Assembly: GCF_014202335.1 (NCBI RefSeq)
Contig: NZ_JACHGP010000028.1
Coordinates: forward strand, 22,064-86,063
Reading direction: 5' to 3'
Source of the DNA: Mycobacterium sp. AZCC_0083
GTDB lineage: Bacteria > Actinomycetota > Actinomycetes > Mycobacteriales > Mycobacteriaceae
DNA: 64,000 nt
This document shows positions 34,408 through 43,215 of the stretch, piece after piece (position 1 is the stretch's first letter; the number at the start of each line of letters is the position of its first letter). Below the pieces are notes generated by a model that saw only the letters and a program-made list of their open reading frames with translations, did no database searches and was not told the origin of the DNA. A program made the translations under genes and the position numbers.

Positions 34408-35280
34408 TCAGTGCACTGACTCGATGGCCTGATCGATGACGGCCGTCACCGCATCGGGATGCGAGATCAGCGTCAGGTGCGAGCCGCCGTCGAACACGGT
34501 CACCTTCGACTTGGCGCGTTCCGCCATCGCCTTTTCCGATGTGGGCGTGATGATCTGGTCTCCGCTGCTGATGAAGTACCACGACGGGATCGTCTTCCAC
34601 GCGGCGTACTTGGATGGGGTGTCGAAGGCCGCCGTCGACGCCGCCCGTTGCGTCGCCCAGAGCCGGGTGGCCTGGTCGGTGGGCAGGTCGTTGCCGAAGT
34701 GCAGCAGGAAGATGTCCTTCTTCAGATAGAGGTCGACGGCTCCCTGGGGTGCCCCGGGGTATGGAACCGAGTCGAACAGTTCATTCTTGGGCTGCTTCTG
34801 CAGTGCCGAGTCGGCGCCGCTCAGCGAACCGTTGCTCTCGCCGACGTCGGGGGCGGCGGCATCAACGTAGACGAGCGCCTTGACGTTCGGGTTGCCCTCA
34901 GCCGCATTCGTGATCACCGATCCGCCGTACGAGTGGCCGACCAGGACGACGGGCCCGTCGATGGTCTTCAGGAAGGCCGAGACGGCTTCGGCATCGGTGG
35001 TGAGGTCCTCCAGCGGGTTGGCGATCGCGCGAACGTCGTAACCCTGCTTCTGCAGTGCATCGACTTCACCGTCCCAGCTGGACGCGTCGGCCCACGCGCC
35101 GTGAACGAGCACGACGGTGGGCTTCACGCCATTCGGCGGTGGCGCCTGCGGTGCGCTGACCGAAGGGCTGGAGCTCGGCTCGCTGCTCGAGGTCTTCGGC
35201 GAGCAGGACGCGATGAGCGCTGTCGCGACCACCGCGGCACCGATCAACGTCAGGAGCGTGCGGACGAGGGGCCGAGACAT
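34408..35280 (-). CDS. Lipoprotein alpha/beta hydrolase, leading the mdc operon
   Basis: 290 residues. A lipobox LIASC places the lipidated Cys at residue 26, and a Ser/Pro-rich linker follows. The hydrolase domain has VKPTVVLVHGAWADASSWDG, Ser117 in LVGHSYGGSV and His in FDGGSHLTLISHP. It is the close paralogue of the secreted hydrolase at 12459-13301 but is membrane-anchored. Its stop is 4 bp from the mdcA start. It could release malonate or a malonate ester precursor outside the cell; that is inference. Confidence 0.9.
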   Translation of the reverse strand: MSRPLVRTLLTLIGAAVVATALIASCSPKTSSSEPSSSPSVSAPQAPPPNGVKPTVVLVHGAWADASSWDGEVDALQKQGYDVRAIANPLEDLTTDAEAVSAFLKTIDGPVVLVGHSYGGSVITNAAEGNPNVKALVYVDAAAPDVGESNGSLSGADSALQKQPKNELFDSVPYPGAPQGAVDLYLKKDIFLLHFGNDLPTDQATRLWATQRAASTAAFDTPSKYAAWKTIPSWYFISSGDQIITPTSEKAMAERAKSKVTVFDGGSHLTLISHPDAVTAVIDQAIESVH

Positions 35281-35410
35281 CGGCTCCTGTCGATTAGTGT
35301 GGCGCTTTGAGCGAGCTGTGCGGGTCATGGGAGTTACCTTGTTCGATGCGAACCGCGGAAGCATCGACGCTACCGGGCAGGTGCACTACCGGGTAGCTGC
35401 AAGGTGGTCC

Positions 35411-36994
35411 TTAAAGGATGTCGATGATGTCGTTCTTCAGGGCCTCCGCGCTGGTGCCGAAGACCGCTTGAACGCTGTTGCCGACCTCGATGACACCGGC
35501 GGCTCCGAGACTCTTCAGGCGAGCCTGATCGACCTTGGTCTTGTCGGCGACTTCCATGCGCAGGCGCGTGATGCAGGCGTCGACGTTCACCAGGTTCTCC
35601 CTGCCGCCGAATGCGGCGATGAGCTGCTCGGCCTTGCTATCGACGGCGGCGGGTGCGGTTGCCGTCTGGGTCGCGATGCCGGATCCGCCCGCAACAGTGG
35701 ACGTGACGGCGTCGGCGCCGGCGGTGAGGTTCGCTTCCTCCTCGGCCTCGAATTCGGCCTCTGGCTCCCGTCCAGGGGTTCTCAAGTTCCACTTCGTGAT
35801 CGCGAACCGGAACAACAGGTAGTAGACGACGAAGAAGACAACGCCCATGCCGATCAGTAGCGGGACGTTCTTGGCGGCTGGGGCAGTGCCGTAGAGAATG
35901 AGGTCAGCCAGCCCCGCTGAGAACGAGAAACCGAGGTGGATGTCGAGCAGGTGTGCGATGGCCAGCGAGAGCCCGGTCAGCACCGCGTGGACGAAGTACA
36001 GCGGGAACGCCACGAACATGAAGGCGAATTCGAGCGGCTCCGTGATGCCGGTCAGGAACGCGGTCAGTGCCGCCGCCAACAGGATGCCGACCGCAACCTT
36101 CCTTTGTTTCTTGTTCGCCACGTGGATCATGGCAAGCGCGGCGGCGGGCAACCCGAACATCAGGATCGGGTAGAAGCCGGCCGTGAAGGCGCCTCCCGTC
36201 GGATCGCCGGCAGTGAATCGCGGGATGTCGCCGTGGATGACCTTCCCGTCTGCGCCGGGATAGCTACCGTAGAGGAACCAGACGTACGAGTTCACGATGT
36301 GGTGCAGTCCGAGCGGGAGCAGCATGCGGTTGACGAAGCCGTAGACGAACGCGCCGATTGCTCCCGAGCCGGCGATGAACGCGCCGAGGTGATTCAGTCC
36401 GGCGTTGAAGATCGGATAGAAATAGCTCATGGCGAACGCGAGGAACAGGCACGCCAGTGACACGACAATTGGAACGAAGCGCCTGCCGCCGAAGAAGCCG
36501 AGGTACGAGGGCAATTGGATGGTGTGATATCGGTCGAAGAGAAGCGCAGCGACCAGACCCACCACGATCCCAGCGAACACGCCGTAGTTGATCTGGGCTT
36601 GGTCGCCCGCCTTGTCGACCAAACCAGCAAGCACGACCGGCGACATGGTCTTGAAGACCTGCTGCACCACCAGATAGCCGACGACGGCGGCAAGTGCGGT
36701 CGAGCCGTCGGCCTTCTTGGCGAATCCGATCGCGACACCGACGGCGAACAGCAGCGCCAGATTGTCGAACAGCGCGCCGCCCGCCGCGCTCATGGCCTGG
36801 AAGAACGGCCCGATGACCGGGGTCTTGATGCTGCCAAGCACGTCGGGTTGGCCAAGTCGGAGCAGGATTCCCGCCGCTGGCAGCACCGCAATGGGCAGCA
36901 TGAGACTCTTGCCCAGCCGCTGCAATTGTGCGAAGCCGGGAATGCGCAAGCCCGACTTAGCCTGCGCTCCTTGCAGTTTCGTGGTATCGGTCAT
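35411..36994 (-). CDS. nagE: PTS transporter subunits IICB, N-acetylglucosamine type
   Basis: 527 residues. The EIIC domain (about 20-390) has ten or so hydrophobic segments and the segment MLPLGLHHIVNS. The EIIB domain (about 440-527) carries the phosphorylation Cys474 in NVDACITRLRM. A linker rich in Glu/Ala separates them. No IIA domain is fused; the IIA-type gene crr is divergently encoded 144 bp away. With NagA and NagB adjacent, GlcNAc is the likely substrate; glucose-type specificity cannot be excluded. Confidence 0.9.
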   Translation of the reverse strand: MTDTTKLQGAQAKSGLRIPGFAQLQRLGKSLMLPIAVLPAAGILLRLGQPDVLGSIKTPVIGPFFQAMSAAGGALFDNLALLFAVGVAIGFAKKADGSTALAAVVGYLVVQQVFKTMSPVVLAGLVDKAGDQAQINYGVFAGIVVGLVAALLFDRYHTIQLPSYLGFFGGRRFVPIVVSLACLFLAFAMSYFYPIFNAGLNHLGAFIAGSGAIGAFVYGFVNRMLLPLGLHHIVNSYVWFLYGSYPGADGKVIHGDIPRFTAGDPTGGAFTAGFYPILMFGLPAAALAMIHVANKKQRKVAVGILLAAALTAFLTGITEPLEFAFMFVAFPLYFVHAVLTGLSLAIAHLLDIHLGFSFSAGLADLILYGTAPAAKNVPLLIGMGVVFFVVYYLLFRFAITKWNLRTPGREPEAEFEAEEEANLTAGADAVTSTVAGGSGIATQTATAPAAVDSKAEQLIAAFGGRENLVNVDACITRLRMEVADKTKVDQARLKSLGAAGVIEVGNSVQAVFGTSAEALKNDIIDIL

Positions 36995-37138
36995 TTCTGG
37001 TGCCTCTCCGCTTCCGCAAGACGTCGCCCGCCGTCGAAGCTGTGCGGAAGCTTAGACGAGAACGTGCGAACGTGAGACCGTGTTGCGGGCACGCTCGTAT
37101 TGTTGGTGCGCACAGGCCCGACGAAGGAGTCACCCACA
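36995..37138. promoter_or_regulatory. Divergent promoter region between nagE and crr-nagB-nagA
   Basis: This 144-bp region separates divergent PTS genes and must contain both promoters. A run GAAGCTGTGCGGAAGCTT is present, but I do not see a confident GntR/DasR-type operator. Crr has a good GAAGGAG ribosome-binding site at about 37121-37128. Confidence 0.4.
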
Positions 37139-37609
37139 GTGAGTACGACGCAAGTCCTCGCCCCCGTCGCAGGGCGGGCGGTTCTGCTTCAGGACGTCCC
37201 CGACCCCGTGTTCTCCCAGGGCATGGTGGGCCATGGTGCCGCCATCGACCCGCCGCGCGGGGTGATCGAGGCGGTCGCCCCGGTCAGCGGCAAGCTCCTG
37301 CGGTTGATGCCGCATGCCTACGTCGTCATGACCCCGGACAACGTCGGCGTTCTTGTTCACCTTGGCCTGGACACCGTCGCCTTGAAGGGCGAGGGTTTCA
37401 CGGCGCACGTCAGCCAGGGCGACGACGTCACGGCGGGTCAGCTGATCATCACCTACGACGTGCCTGCGATCGCGGCCAAGGGCCTCAATCCCATTGTCCC
37501 CGTTGTGATCATGGACGAACGAGAAGCAGGCAACGTGGTGCCGTCCGATGCCGTCACCGCGGGTGCGGACATCGCTTCCGGTGCAGGCCTTTTCATAGCC
37601 AACAAGTAA
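37139..37609 (+). CDS. crr: PTS glucose/GlcNAc-type IIA component
   Basis: 156 residues of EIIA-Glc fold. The phosphorylated His is His74 in VLVHLGLDTV, and His59 in LMPHAYVVM is the second conserved active-site His. The GTG start at 37139 follows GAAGGAG. It would accept phosphate from HPr and pass it to the IIB domain of NagE. It is immediately followed by nagB (TAAATG, stop and start adjacent). Confidence 0.93.
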   Translation: MSTTQVLAPVAGRAVLLQDVPDPVFSQGMVGHGAAIDPPRGVIEAVAPVSGKLLRLMPHAYVVMTPDNVGVLVHLGLDTVALKGEGFTAHVSQGDDVTAGQLIITYDVPAIAAKGLNPIVPVVIMDEREAGNVVPSDAVTAGADIASGAGLFIANK

Positions 37610-38395
37610 ATGGAAGTCGTCATCCTCGCGGGTTCCGAGGAGATCGGCGCAGTCGCCGCCGATGCGATTGGCGCCCTGCTCGGACGCACACCGGCCGCGG
37701 TGCTCGGCCTCGCGACCGGGTCGTCACCGCTGGCGATCTACGACGAGCTGGCGGCGCGCTGCGATGCCGGGCTGATCTCCTTCGCCAACGCCCGCGGCTT
37801 CACCCTCGACGAGTACGTCGGCCTGCCCGCAGACCATCCCGAGCGGTACCGCACCGTCATCGACAACGTCTTCGTGTCCAGGGTCGACTTCGCGCCAGGC
37901 GCAGTCCAGAGTCCCGACGGCCTGGCCACCGACATCCCGGCCGCATGTGCGGCCTACGAGAACGCGATTCGCGAAGCGGGCGGCGTCGATCTCCAGATTC
38001 TCGGGATCGGCACCGACGGGCACGTCGCGTTCAACGAGCCCGGGTCATCGCTGGCGTCGCGGACCCGGATCAAGACGCTGACCAGGCAGACGCGGATCGA
38101 CAACGCCCGATTCTTCGGTGGCGACGTCGAATCGGTGCCGACGCACTGCCTCACCCAGGGACTGGCAACCATCATGGAGGCCCGGCACGTGGTTCTGGTG
38201 GCGACCGGTCGCAGCAAGGCCGAAGCCGTGCATCAGCTGGTCGAAGGCCCGGTCAGCGCGCTGTGGCCGGCGACCATCCTGCAACATCACCCGCACGTGA
38301 CGGTATTGCTCGACGACGCGGCGGCCCGCCGGCTTCAACTGGTCGACTACTACCGCGAGACGTACCGCAGCAAGCCGGACTGGCAGAGCATCTGA
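37610..38395 (+). CDS. nagB: Glucosamine-6-phosphate deaminase
   Basis: 261 residues. Motifs are LGLATGSSP (phosphate binding), FTLDEYVGLP with Asp67, and GIGTDGHVAFNEPGS (active-site loop), plus a C-terminal KAEAVHQLVEGPVSALWPAT. It converts glucosamine-6-phosphate to fructose-6-phosphate and ammonia. It is transcribed with crr and nagA; nagA starts 8 bp later. Confidence 0.95.
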   Translation: MEVVILAGSEEIGAVAADAIGALLGRTPAAVLGLATGSSPLAIYDELAARCDAGLISFANARGFTLDEYVGLPADHPERYRTVIDNVFVSRVDFAPGAVQSPDGLATDIPAACAAYENAIREAGGVDLQILGIGTDGHVAFNEPGSSLASRTRIKTLTRQTRIDNARFFGGDVESVPTHCLTQGLATIMEARHVVLVATGRSKAEAVHQLVEGPVSALWPATILQHHPHVTVLLDDAAARRLQLVDYYRETYRSKPDWQSI

Positions 38396-38403
38396 GCGCC
38401 ACG

Positions 38404-39567
38404 ATGCTGATCACCGCCGACACTCTGATCACCGGTCGAGAACTGTTGCGACCCGGGTGGATTGAGATTTCCGAGGACACCGTGCAGGCGATCGGCGCTG
38501 GCACCGCACCCCGGCCGGCCGACCGCGATCTTGGCGCGGTGACGGTGGTGCCTGGCTTCGTCGACACCCATCTGCATGGCGGAGGCGGGGCGAACTTCTC
38601 TACCGCGTCGACCGCCGAGACCTCGACCGCCGTGGCACTGCACCGCAGGCATGGCACCACCGCGATGATCGCGTCCCTGGTTACGGCAGGCTCCGCCGAA
38701 TTGCTGCGCCAGGTCGGCGAATTGGCCAACGACGTTCGTGCAGGCCTGATCGACGGGATCCACCTCGAGGGACCGTGGCTGTCCACCAAGCGGTCCGGTG
38801 CCCACCAGCCGTCGCTGATGCGCGACCCGGACCCCGCCGAGATCGACCGCGTCCTCGACGCGGGTGAGGGGACCATCCGCATGGTCACGCTCGCGCCGGA
38901 ACGCGACGGTGCCCTTGCAGCGATCCGGCAGTTCGTCGATGCGGGTGTGGTGGTCGCCGTTGGGCACACCGAGGCCAGCTATGAGCAGACCCTGGCCGCG
39001 ATCGACGCCGGCGCAACGGTGGGCACACACCTGTTCAACGCGATGCGCCCGATCGATCGCCGCGAGCCAGGTCCGGTCATCGCGCTCCTCGAGCAATCCA
39101 GGGTGACCGTCGAACTCATCACCGACGGCGTGCACGTCGACCCCGCCATCTACCGACACGTCACCCGCAGCGCGGGGCCCGACCGGGTGTCGCTGGTGAC
39201 CGATGCGATGGCGGCGACCGGAATGGCCGACGGGGTCTATCACCTCGGGCCGTTGGGGGTGGACGTCGTCGGCGGGGTGGCGCGCGTATCGGGAACCGAC
39301 ACCATCGCTGGCAGCACCGCGACGATGGACCGGGTGTTCGGATTCGCCGTCGCCCACGCTGGACTGCCCCGCGACGAGGCCCTGCTGCAAGCCGCGCGTC
39401 AGGCGTCGCTCAATCCCGCACGGGCATTGGGTCTGCCGTCCTGGGGGCTCGTCGAAGGCGCGAGCGCGGACTTGGTGGTGTTGGACGCAGAGCTCGCCGT
39501 CACCGGTGTGCTGCGACACGGGGCGTGGGTGCTCGAACCGACCTCCGATCGCTCCTACTCGCCTTAG
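38404..39567 (+). CDS. nagA: N-acetylglucosamine-6-phosphate deacetylase
   Basis: 387 residues. Metal and substrate motifs are VDTHLHGGGG, IHLEGPWLS, VAVGHTEASY, THLFNAMRP and SLVTDAMAATG, in the order expected for NagA. I chose ATG 38404 as the start because the frame upstream of it is out of family and covers crr and nagB in the wrong frame. It removes acetate from GlcNAc-6-phosphate to feed NagB. Confidence 0.95.
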   Translation: MLITADTLITGRELLRPGWIEISEDTVQAIGAGTAPRPADRDLGAVTVVPGFVDTHLHGGGGANFSTASTAETSTAVALHRRHGTTAMIASLVTAGSAELLRQVGELANDVRAGLIDGIHLEGPWLSTKRSGAHQPSLMRDPDPAEIDRVLDAGEGTIRMVTLAPERDGALAAIRQFVDAGVVVAVGHTEASYEQTLAAIDAGATVGTHLFNAMRPIDRREPGPVIALLEQSRVTVELITDGVHVDPAIYRHVTRSAGPDRVSLVTDAMAATGMADGVYHLGPLGVDVVGGVARVSGTDTIAGSTATMDRVFGFAVAHAGLPRDEALLQAARQASLNPARALGLPSWGLVEGASADLVVLDAELAVTGVLRHGAWVLEPTSDRSYSP

Positions 39568-39576
39568 GCTGCGGCC

Positions 39577-39975
39577 ATGTCGATCGACCGTGCCGCGCTC
39601 GCGGCGGGCAGCATTCGTCTTGCCTCGGGTATCTCGTTCCTCGTCGACCCCATCCGGGCGGACCGGCTCTGGGGCACCAAGGAGGAAGCGGTGGGGCAGA
39701 CGAAGCTGTTGCTGCACTCGATGGGTTACCGCGACTCCTTGATCGGCGGATTGCTGATCGCGGCGGCGCTGCGTGGCCGGGACACCCGCGGGTGGTTCCT
39801 CGCATCCGGCGGGGCCGACGCTGCCGACCTGCTTGGCGGGCTGCGCGTGCACCACGAGTTGACGCGCTCCCAGCAGGTCATCGGCCTTGGCGGCGCGATC
39901 GTCGGCGTCGCCGTCGGGCTCTGGGGCGGCACCCGACGACGTTCACGGGACGTCGACGAGATCCCTTCCCGCTAA
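39577..39975 (+). CDS. Small hydrophobic protein of unknown function
   Basis: 132 residues. Two hydrophobic segments are visible (about 54-66 and 98-116). It starts MSIDRAALAAGSIRLASGISFLVDP and has HSMGYRDSLIGGLLIAAALRG. This resembles small mycobacterial membrane proteins of the DUF4267-like kind, but I cannot be sure of the family. It lies 9 bp after nagA on the same strand. Confidence 0.7.
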   Translation: MSIDRAALAAGSIRLASGISFLVDPIRADRLWGTKEEAVGQTKLLLHSMGYRDSLIGGLLIAAALRGRDTRGWFLASGGADAADLLGGLRVHHELTRSQQVIGLGGAIVGVAVGLWGGTRRRSRDVDEIPSR

Positions 39976-40110
39976 ACGACCGCCTCGAGATGGGCGAGGG
40001 CGTCGGCGTCCACTCTGGCCACCTTCATCAGCCCGGTGTTGGACCCGCCCCACACCAGGGTGTTGCCCGCTTGCCGATGGCCTCGGCGTAGGCGGATCAA
40101 TCATCGACCA
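39976..40110 (-). pseudogene. Possible relic of a LOG-family (TIGR00730-like) gene
   Basis: Between two real genes the minus strand encodes, in two frames, SAYAEAIGKR and then NTLVWGGSNTGLMKV, ending DALAHLEAVV and stop. The pieces resemble the N-terminal A-x-G-x-TLVYGGGxxGLMG region of LOG phosphoribohydrolase-like proteins (about 180-190 residues). Only about 40 residues remain and a frame change is needed, so it is at most a decayed fragment. Confidence 0.35.
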
Positions 40111-40135
40111 CCGTCATGATGCCCGTTGAGCGGCG

Positions 40136-42574
40136 TCAGCCCAGTCGTTCTCGCACCGCGGCGGGGCCGTCCAGCGACAGCATCTCCTCGGCAAGCTGTC
40201 GCGCCTCACCGGTGTCCACCGCGCGGGCGGCCTCCTTGGTCGCCGGTATCGCTGGCGGTGTCACCGACAGCGAGTCGACGCCCATCCCAAGAAGCAGTGC
40301 GACGGCACGCTCGTCCGCCGCGAACTCCCCGCACACCGACACCGACGCGCGTCCCGCGGCGCCCTGGCACGTGGCCTTGATCAACGCCAACAGTCCGGGA
40401 TCGAACGTGTCGCCGACGGTGGCGACGGCGTCGTTGTTGCGGTCGGCCGCCAGCGCGTACTGCGTGAGGTCGTTGGTGCCGATGGAGAAGAAGTCGACGT
40501 GCCGTGAGAACGCCGCCGCCTTGAGTGCTGCCGCGGGCACCTCGACCATCATGCCGACCTGTAGGCCGGCGGGACGGTCCCGCCCACTGTGCGCGATCGC
40601 CTCGTCCAAGAGCCTGCGCCCAGCGAACAGTTCGTCGAGCGTGCTGACCATTGGGAACATCACGCTGACTGGCGTCTGCTCGGCCAGCCGCACCATCGCG
40701 AGCAGTTGGTCGGCCAGCAGGTCCGGATGAGCCAGCGACAACCGGATGCCACGCACCCCGAGGAACGGGTTCAGCTCCGCCGCCGTCGGCAGGAACTCCA
40801 GCGGCTTGTCGCCGCCAACGTCGAGCGTGCGCAACGTGATTCGGCGCCCGTCCAGCGATTCGGCGATCTTGCGGTAGACGGCGAACTGCTCCTCGACGTC
40901 GGGGGCGTCCTGACGGCCGAGGAACAGGAACTCGGTGCGCACCAGGCCTGCGAAGTCGGCACCCTGGGCCGCCGCAGCCCGCGCGTCGTCGACAGAGCCG
41001 ACGTTGGCTCCGACCCCGACGGTCACACCGTCACGGGTGACCGCACGCTCGGCGGCGCGTGCCATCGCGTCGGACTGCCGCTGCGCCAGCGCCGCGACCC
41101 TGGCCGCGAAGTCCTGCCGCACGTTCTCGTGAGGGTCGACGACGTACTCGCCGCGGGCACCGTCCACCGCGAGGACGGTGCCGTCGGGAATCGTCAGCAC
41201 CGTGGGTCCTGCGCCGACGATCACCGGAATTCCCTTGGCGCGCAGCAGGATCACGTTGTGTGCATGGGGACTGCCGAACGCCAGCAGCACGGCGGCCACC
41301 TGCTTGGGGTCAAGCTCCGCGGCTTCGGCAGGGGTCAGGTCGGTCGCGATCAGCACCCCCGCAAGGGCCGACGTCGTCGTCGCAGTGCCGAGCATTACGC
41401 GCAGCACTTGCTCCCCGACTGCGCGGACGTCCTCGGCCCTGGCCCGCAGATATGGGTCGGGTACGTCGGCGAATTCGGCGGCCAGATCCGCGACCGCCGC
41501 CGACCACGCCGCAGGCGCGGACATGCCGCCGTCGATGCGCTCCCGCACCGCGGTGAGCAAGGCGTCGTCGTCGAGCAGCAGTTGGTGGGCGTCGAAGATC
41601 GCCGCTTCCGCCTCGCCGACTTCGCGCGCGGTCCTGGTGCGCAGCTGACTGATCGTGCGGCGCACCGTGGCGATGGCCTTGCTCAGCCGACGCCATTCGA
41701 CCGACGGTTCCTCGGCGGCTACGTCGGGTACCTCGATCGCGGCCAGTCTCGCCGAGCGGGCCGGGCCGATTCCCAGGCCAGGCCCTGCGCCGATCGGGGC
41801 ATGCGCCACCGCCGGCTCGGCGATCGGGGTTGCGGCGGTGAGTGATTCGTCGAAGTGGCGGCCGGCCAGCGCCAGCACGTGGTCGAGGGTTTCGGCGGCT
41901 TGGCTGCCCGAGACCCGCACCTCGACCTCGTTGCCGCACCGGACACCCAATGTGGCCAGCTTGGACAGGCTGCCTGCGTCCACCCACCCGGAGTCGGTGC
42001 TGCGGTTGCGGATTCGCGCGCGGGCATCGCGGCGGCGCACCTCCTGCACCAACCGCGCGGCAGGCCGTGCGTGCAGGCCGTGCGGGTTGGCGACGACGAA
42101 TGCCCCCGACACCTCGTCGGCTGCGTTGGGTTCGTCGGTCGCTGCGCTGACCGGCGCGGGCCCGAGGTGGCCGATCTTTCCCGCCAGCGCGCCACTGGCT
42201 TCGGCGGCGACCTCGTCGACCGAGGCTCCGCCTGCCGCGGCGACCGCCGCCACGATGAGTCCTTCCACCAGGGGAGCGGGGCACAGCCGGACGCGCTCGC
42301 GGACGTCGTCGTCGAGCAGTTCGCAGGCGAGTTCGGCCGACAGCACCGCGCTGCCGAGGTCCATCAGCACCACCACGCCGTCGCCGTGGTCGGCGGCGGT
42401 GATCGCGTCGACGATCGCCGCAGCGTCGGTGCCGAAGGTGGTTTCGTCAAGGCCGGCGGCAACGTTGATGCGAATCTGCTTGCCGTGCAGCATTTCCTGG
42501 GCGAGTGCGACTGCCGCCCGAGCCAGCGCGCGGCTGTGCGACACGACGACGAGGCCGACGGACATCGTGCTCAT
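40136..42574 (-). CDS. dhaM: DhaM-type fusion: dihydroxyacetone kinase phosphotransfer subunit with HPr and PTS enzyme I domains
   Basis: 812 residues. An EIIA-mannose-like DhaM domain (about 1-130, His13 in VVVSHSRAL) is followed by an HPr domain (about 157-245, His168 in NPHGLHARPAARL) and a full-length EI (about 255-812, candidate phospho-His439 in GSPHAHNVILLRAKG, GTNDLTQYALAADR and catalytic Cys in VSVCGEFAAD). It takes phosphate from PEP and phosphorylates DhaL-bound ADP. The ATG overlaps the dhaL stop (ATGA). EI and HPr could also serve Crr/NagE next door. Confidence 0.93.
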   Translation of the reverse strand: MSTMSVGLVVVSHSRALARAAVALAQEMLHGKQIRINVAAGLDETTFGTDAAAIVDAITAADHGDGVVVLMDLGSAVLSAELACELLDDDVRERVRLCPAPLVEGLIVAAVAAAGGASVDEVAAEASGALAGKIGHLGPAPVSAATDEPNAADEVSGAFVVANPHGLHARPAARLVQEVRRRDARARIRNRSTDSGWVDAGSLSKLATLGVRCGNEVEVRVSGSQAAETLDHVLALAGRHFDESLTAATPIAEPAVAHAPIGAGPGLGIGPARSARLAAIEVPDVAAEEPSVEWRRLSKAIATVRRTISQLRTRTAREVGEAEAAIFDAHQLLLDDDALLTAVRERIDGGMSAPAAWSAAVADLAAEFADVPDPYLRARAEDVRAVGEQVLRVMLGTATTTSALAGVLIATDLTPAEAAELDPKQVAAVLLAFGSPHAHNVILLRAKGIPVIVGAGPTVLTIPDGTVLAVDGARGEYVVDPHENVRQDFAARVAALAQRQSDAMARAAERAVTRDGVTVGVGANVGSVDDARAAAAQGADFAGLVRTEFLFLGRQDAPDVEEQFAVYRKIAESLDGRRITLRTLDVGGDKPLEFLPTAAELNPFLGVRGIRLSLAHPDLLADQLLAMVRLAEQTPVSVMFPMVSTLDELFAGRRLLDEAIAHSGRDRPAGLQVGMMVEVPAAALKAAAFSRHVDFFSIGTNDLTQYALAADRNNDAVATVGDTFDPGLLALIKATCQGAAGRASVSVCGEFAADERAVALLLGMGVDSLSVTPPAIPATKEAARAVDTGEARQLAEEMLSLDGPAAVRERLG

Positions 42575-43215
42575 CGGCCCGCGAAGGCGGTCGCCGCGGC
42601 AGCCACCAGCATCGCCGACGACGTGGCGCCCGGATCCTGGTGACCGACGCTGCGCTGCCCGAGGTAGCTGGCCCTGCCCTTGCGCGCGACCATGGATTCG
42701 GTGGCGTCGCGGCCCTTTTGGGCGGCCGTGGCGGCGTCCGACAGGGCTGCCGACAGGTCGGTACCCGAGGCCAGTGCGGCGTCGAGCGCCTCGAGTGCCG
42801 GTGCCAGCGCGTCGTACATGGTCTTGTCGCCGGACTCGGCGCGGCCGCGCTGCACGACACCTTCGACGCCGGCGCGCAGGGCCGCGGCGAAGTCGGTGGC
42901 GGAAACGCCGTCCGTCGCACCCAATGGCGCTGCCATGCGCAGGAAGAACGTGCCGTAGAGCGGTCCGCTCGCTCCGCCGACCGACTTCACCAACGTCATG
43001 CCGACCTGCTTGCACAGCGCGGACATGTCGGTGGGCACCGTCTCGTCGAGTGAACCGAGCACCGCCGTCATGCCACGCTCCATGTTGATGCCGTGGTCGG
43101 CGTCACCGATAGCCGCGTCCAGGTCGCTGAGCAACTGCGCGTTTTCGCCTATCACCCTTGCGAATTCACGGATCCACGCGGTCAGCGTGTCCAGGCCCAC
43201 CGTGCTGTCGGTCAT
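42571..43215 (-). CDS. dhaL: Dihydroxyacetone kinase ADP-binding subunit DhaL
   Basis: 214 residues of DhaL fold: LLSDLDAAIGDADHGINMERGM supplies the Asp residues that coordinate Mg for bound ADP, followed by GASGPLYGTFFLRMA and GDKTMYDALAPALEAL. ADP in DhaL is phosphorylated by DhaM and then donates to dihydroxyacetone on DhaK. The start is directly adjacent to the dhaK stop. Confidence 0.95.
   Translation of the reverse strand: MTDSTVGLDTLTAWIREFARVIGENAQLLSDLDAAIGDADHGINMERGMTAVLGSLDETVPTDMSALCKQVGMTLVKSVGGASGPLYGTFFLRMAAPLGATDGVSATDFAAALRAGVEGVVQRGRAESGDKTMYDALAPALEALDAALASGTDLSAALSDAATAAQKGRDATESMVARKGRASYLGQRSVGHQDPGATSSAMLVAAAATAFAGR

Noticed and set aside
36995..37138. DasR/NagR-type operator between nagE and crr
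   Set aside because: The short GAAGCT/AAGCTT pattern does not match the ACTGGTCTAGACCACT-type consensus well enough to call.
37000..38403. Very long plus-strand frame upstream of nagA
   Set aside because: It covers crr and nagB in the wrong frame with arginine-rich low-complexity sequence; only the part from 38404 is family-like.
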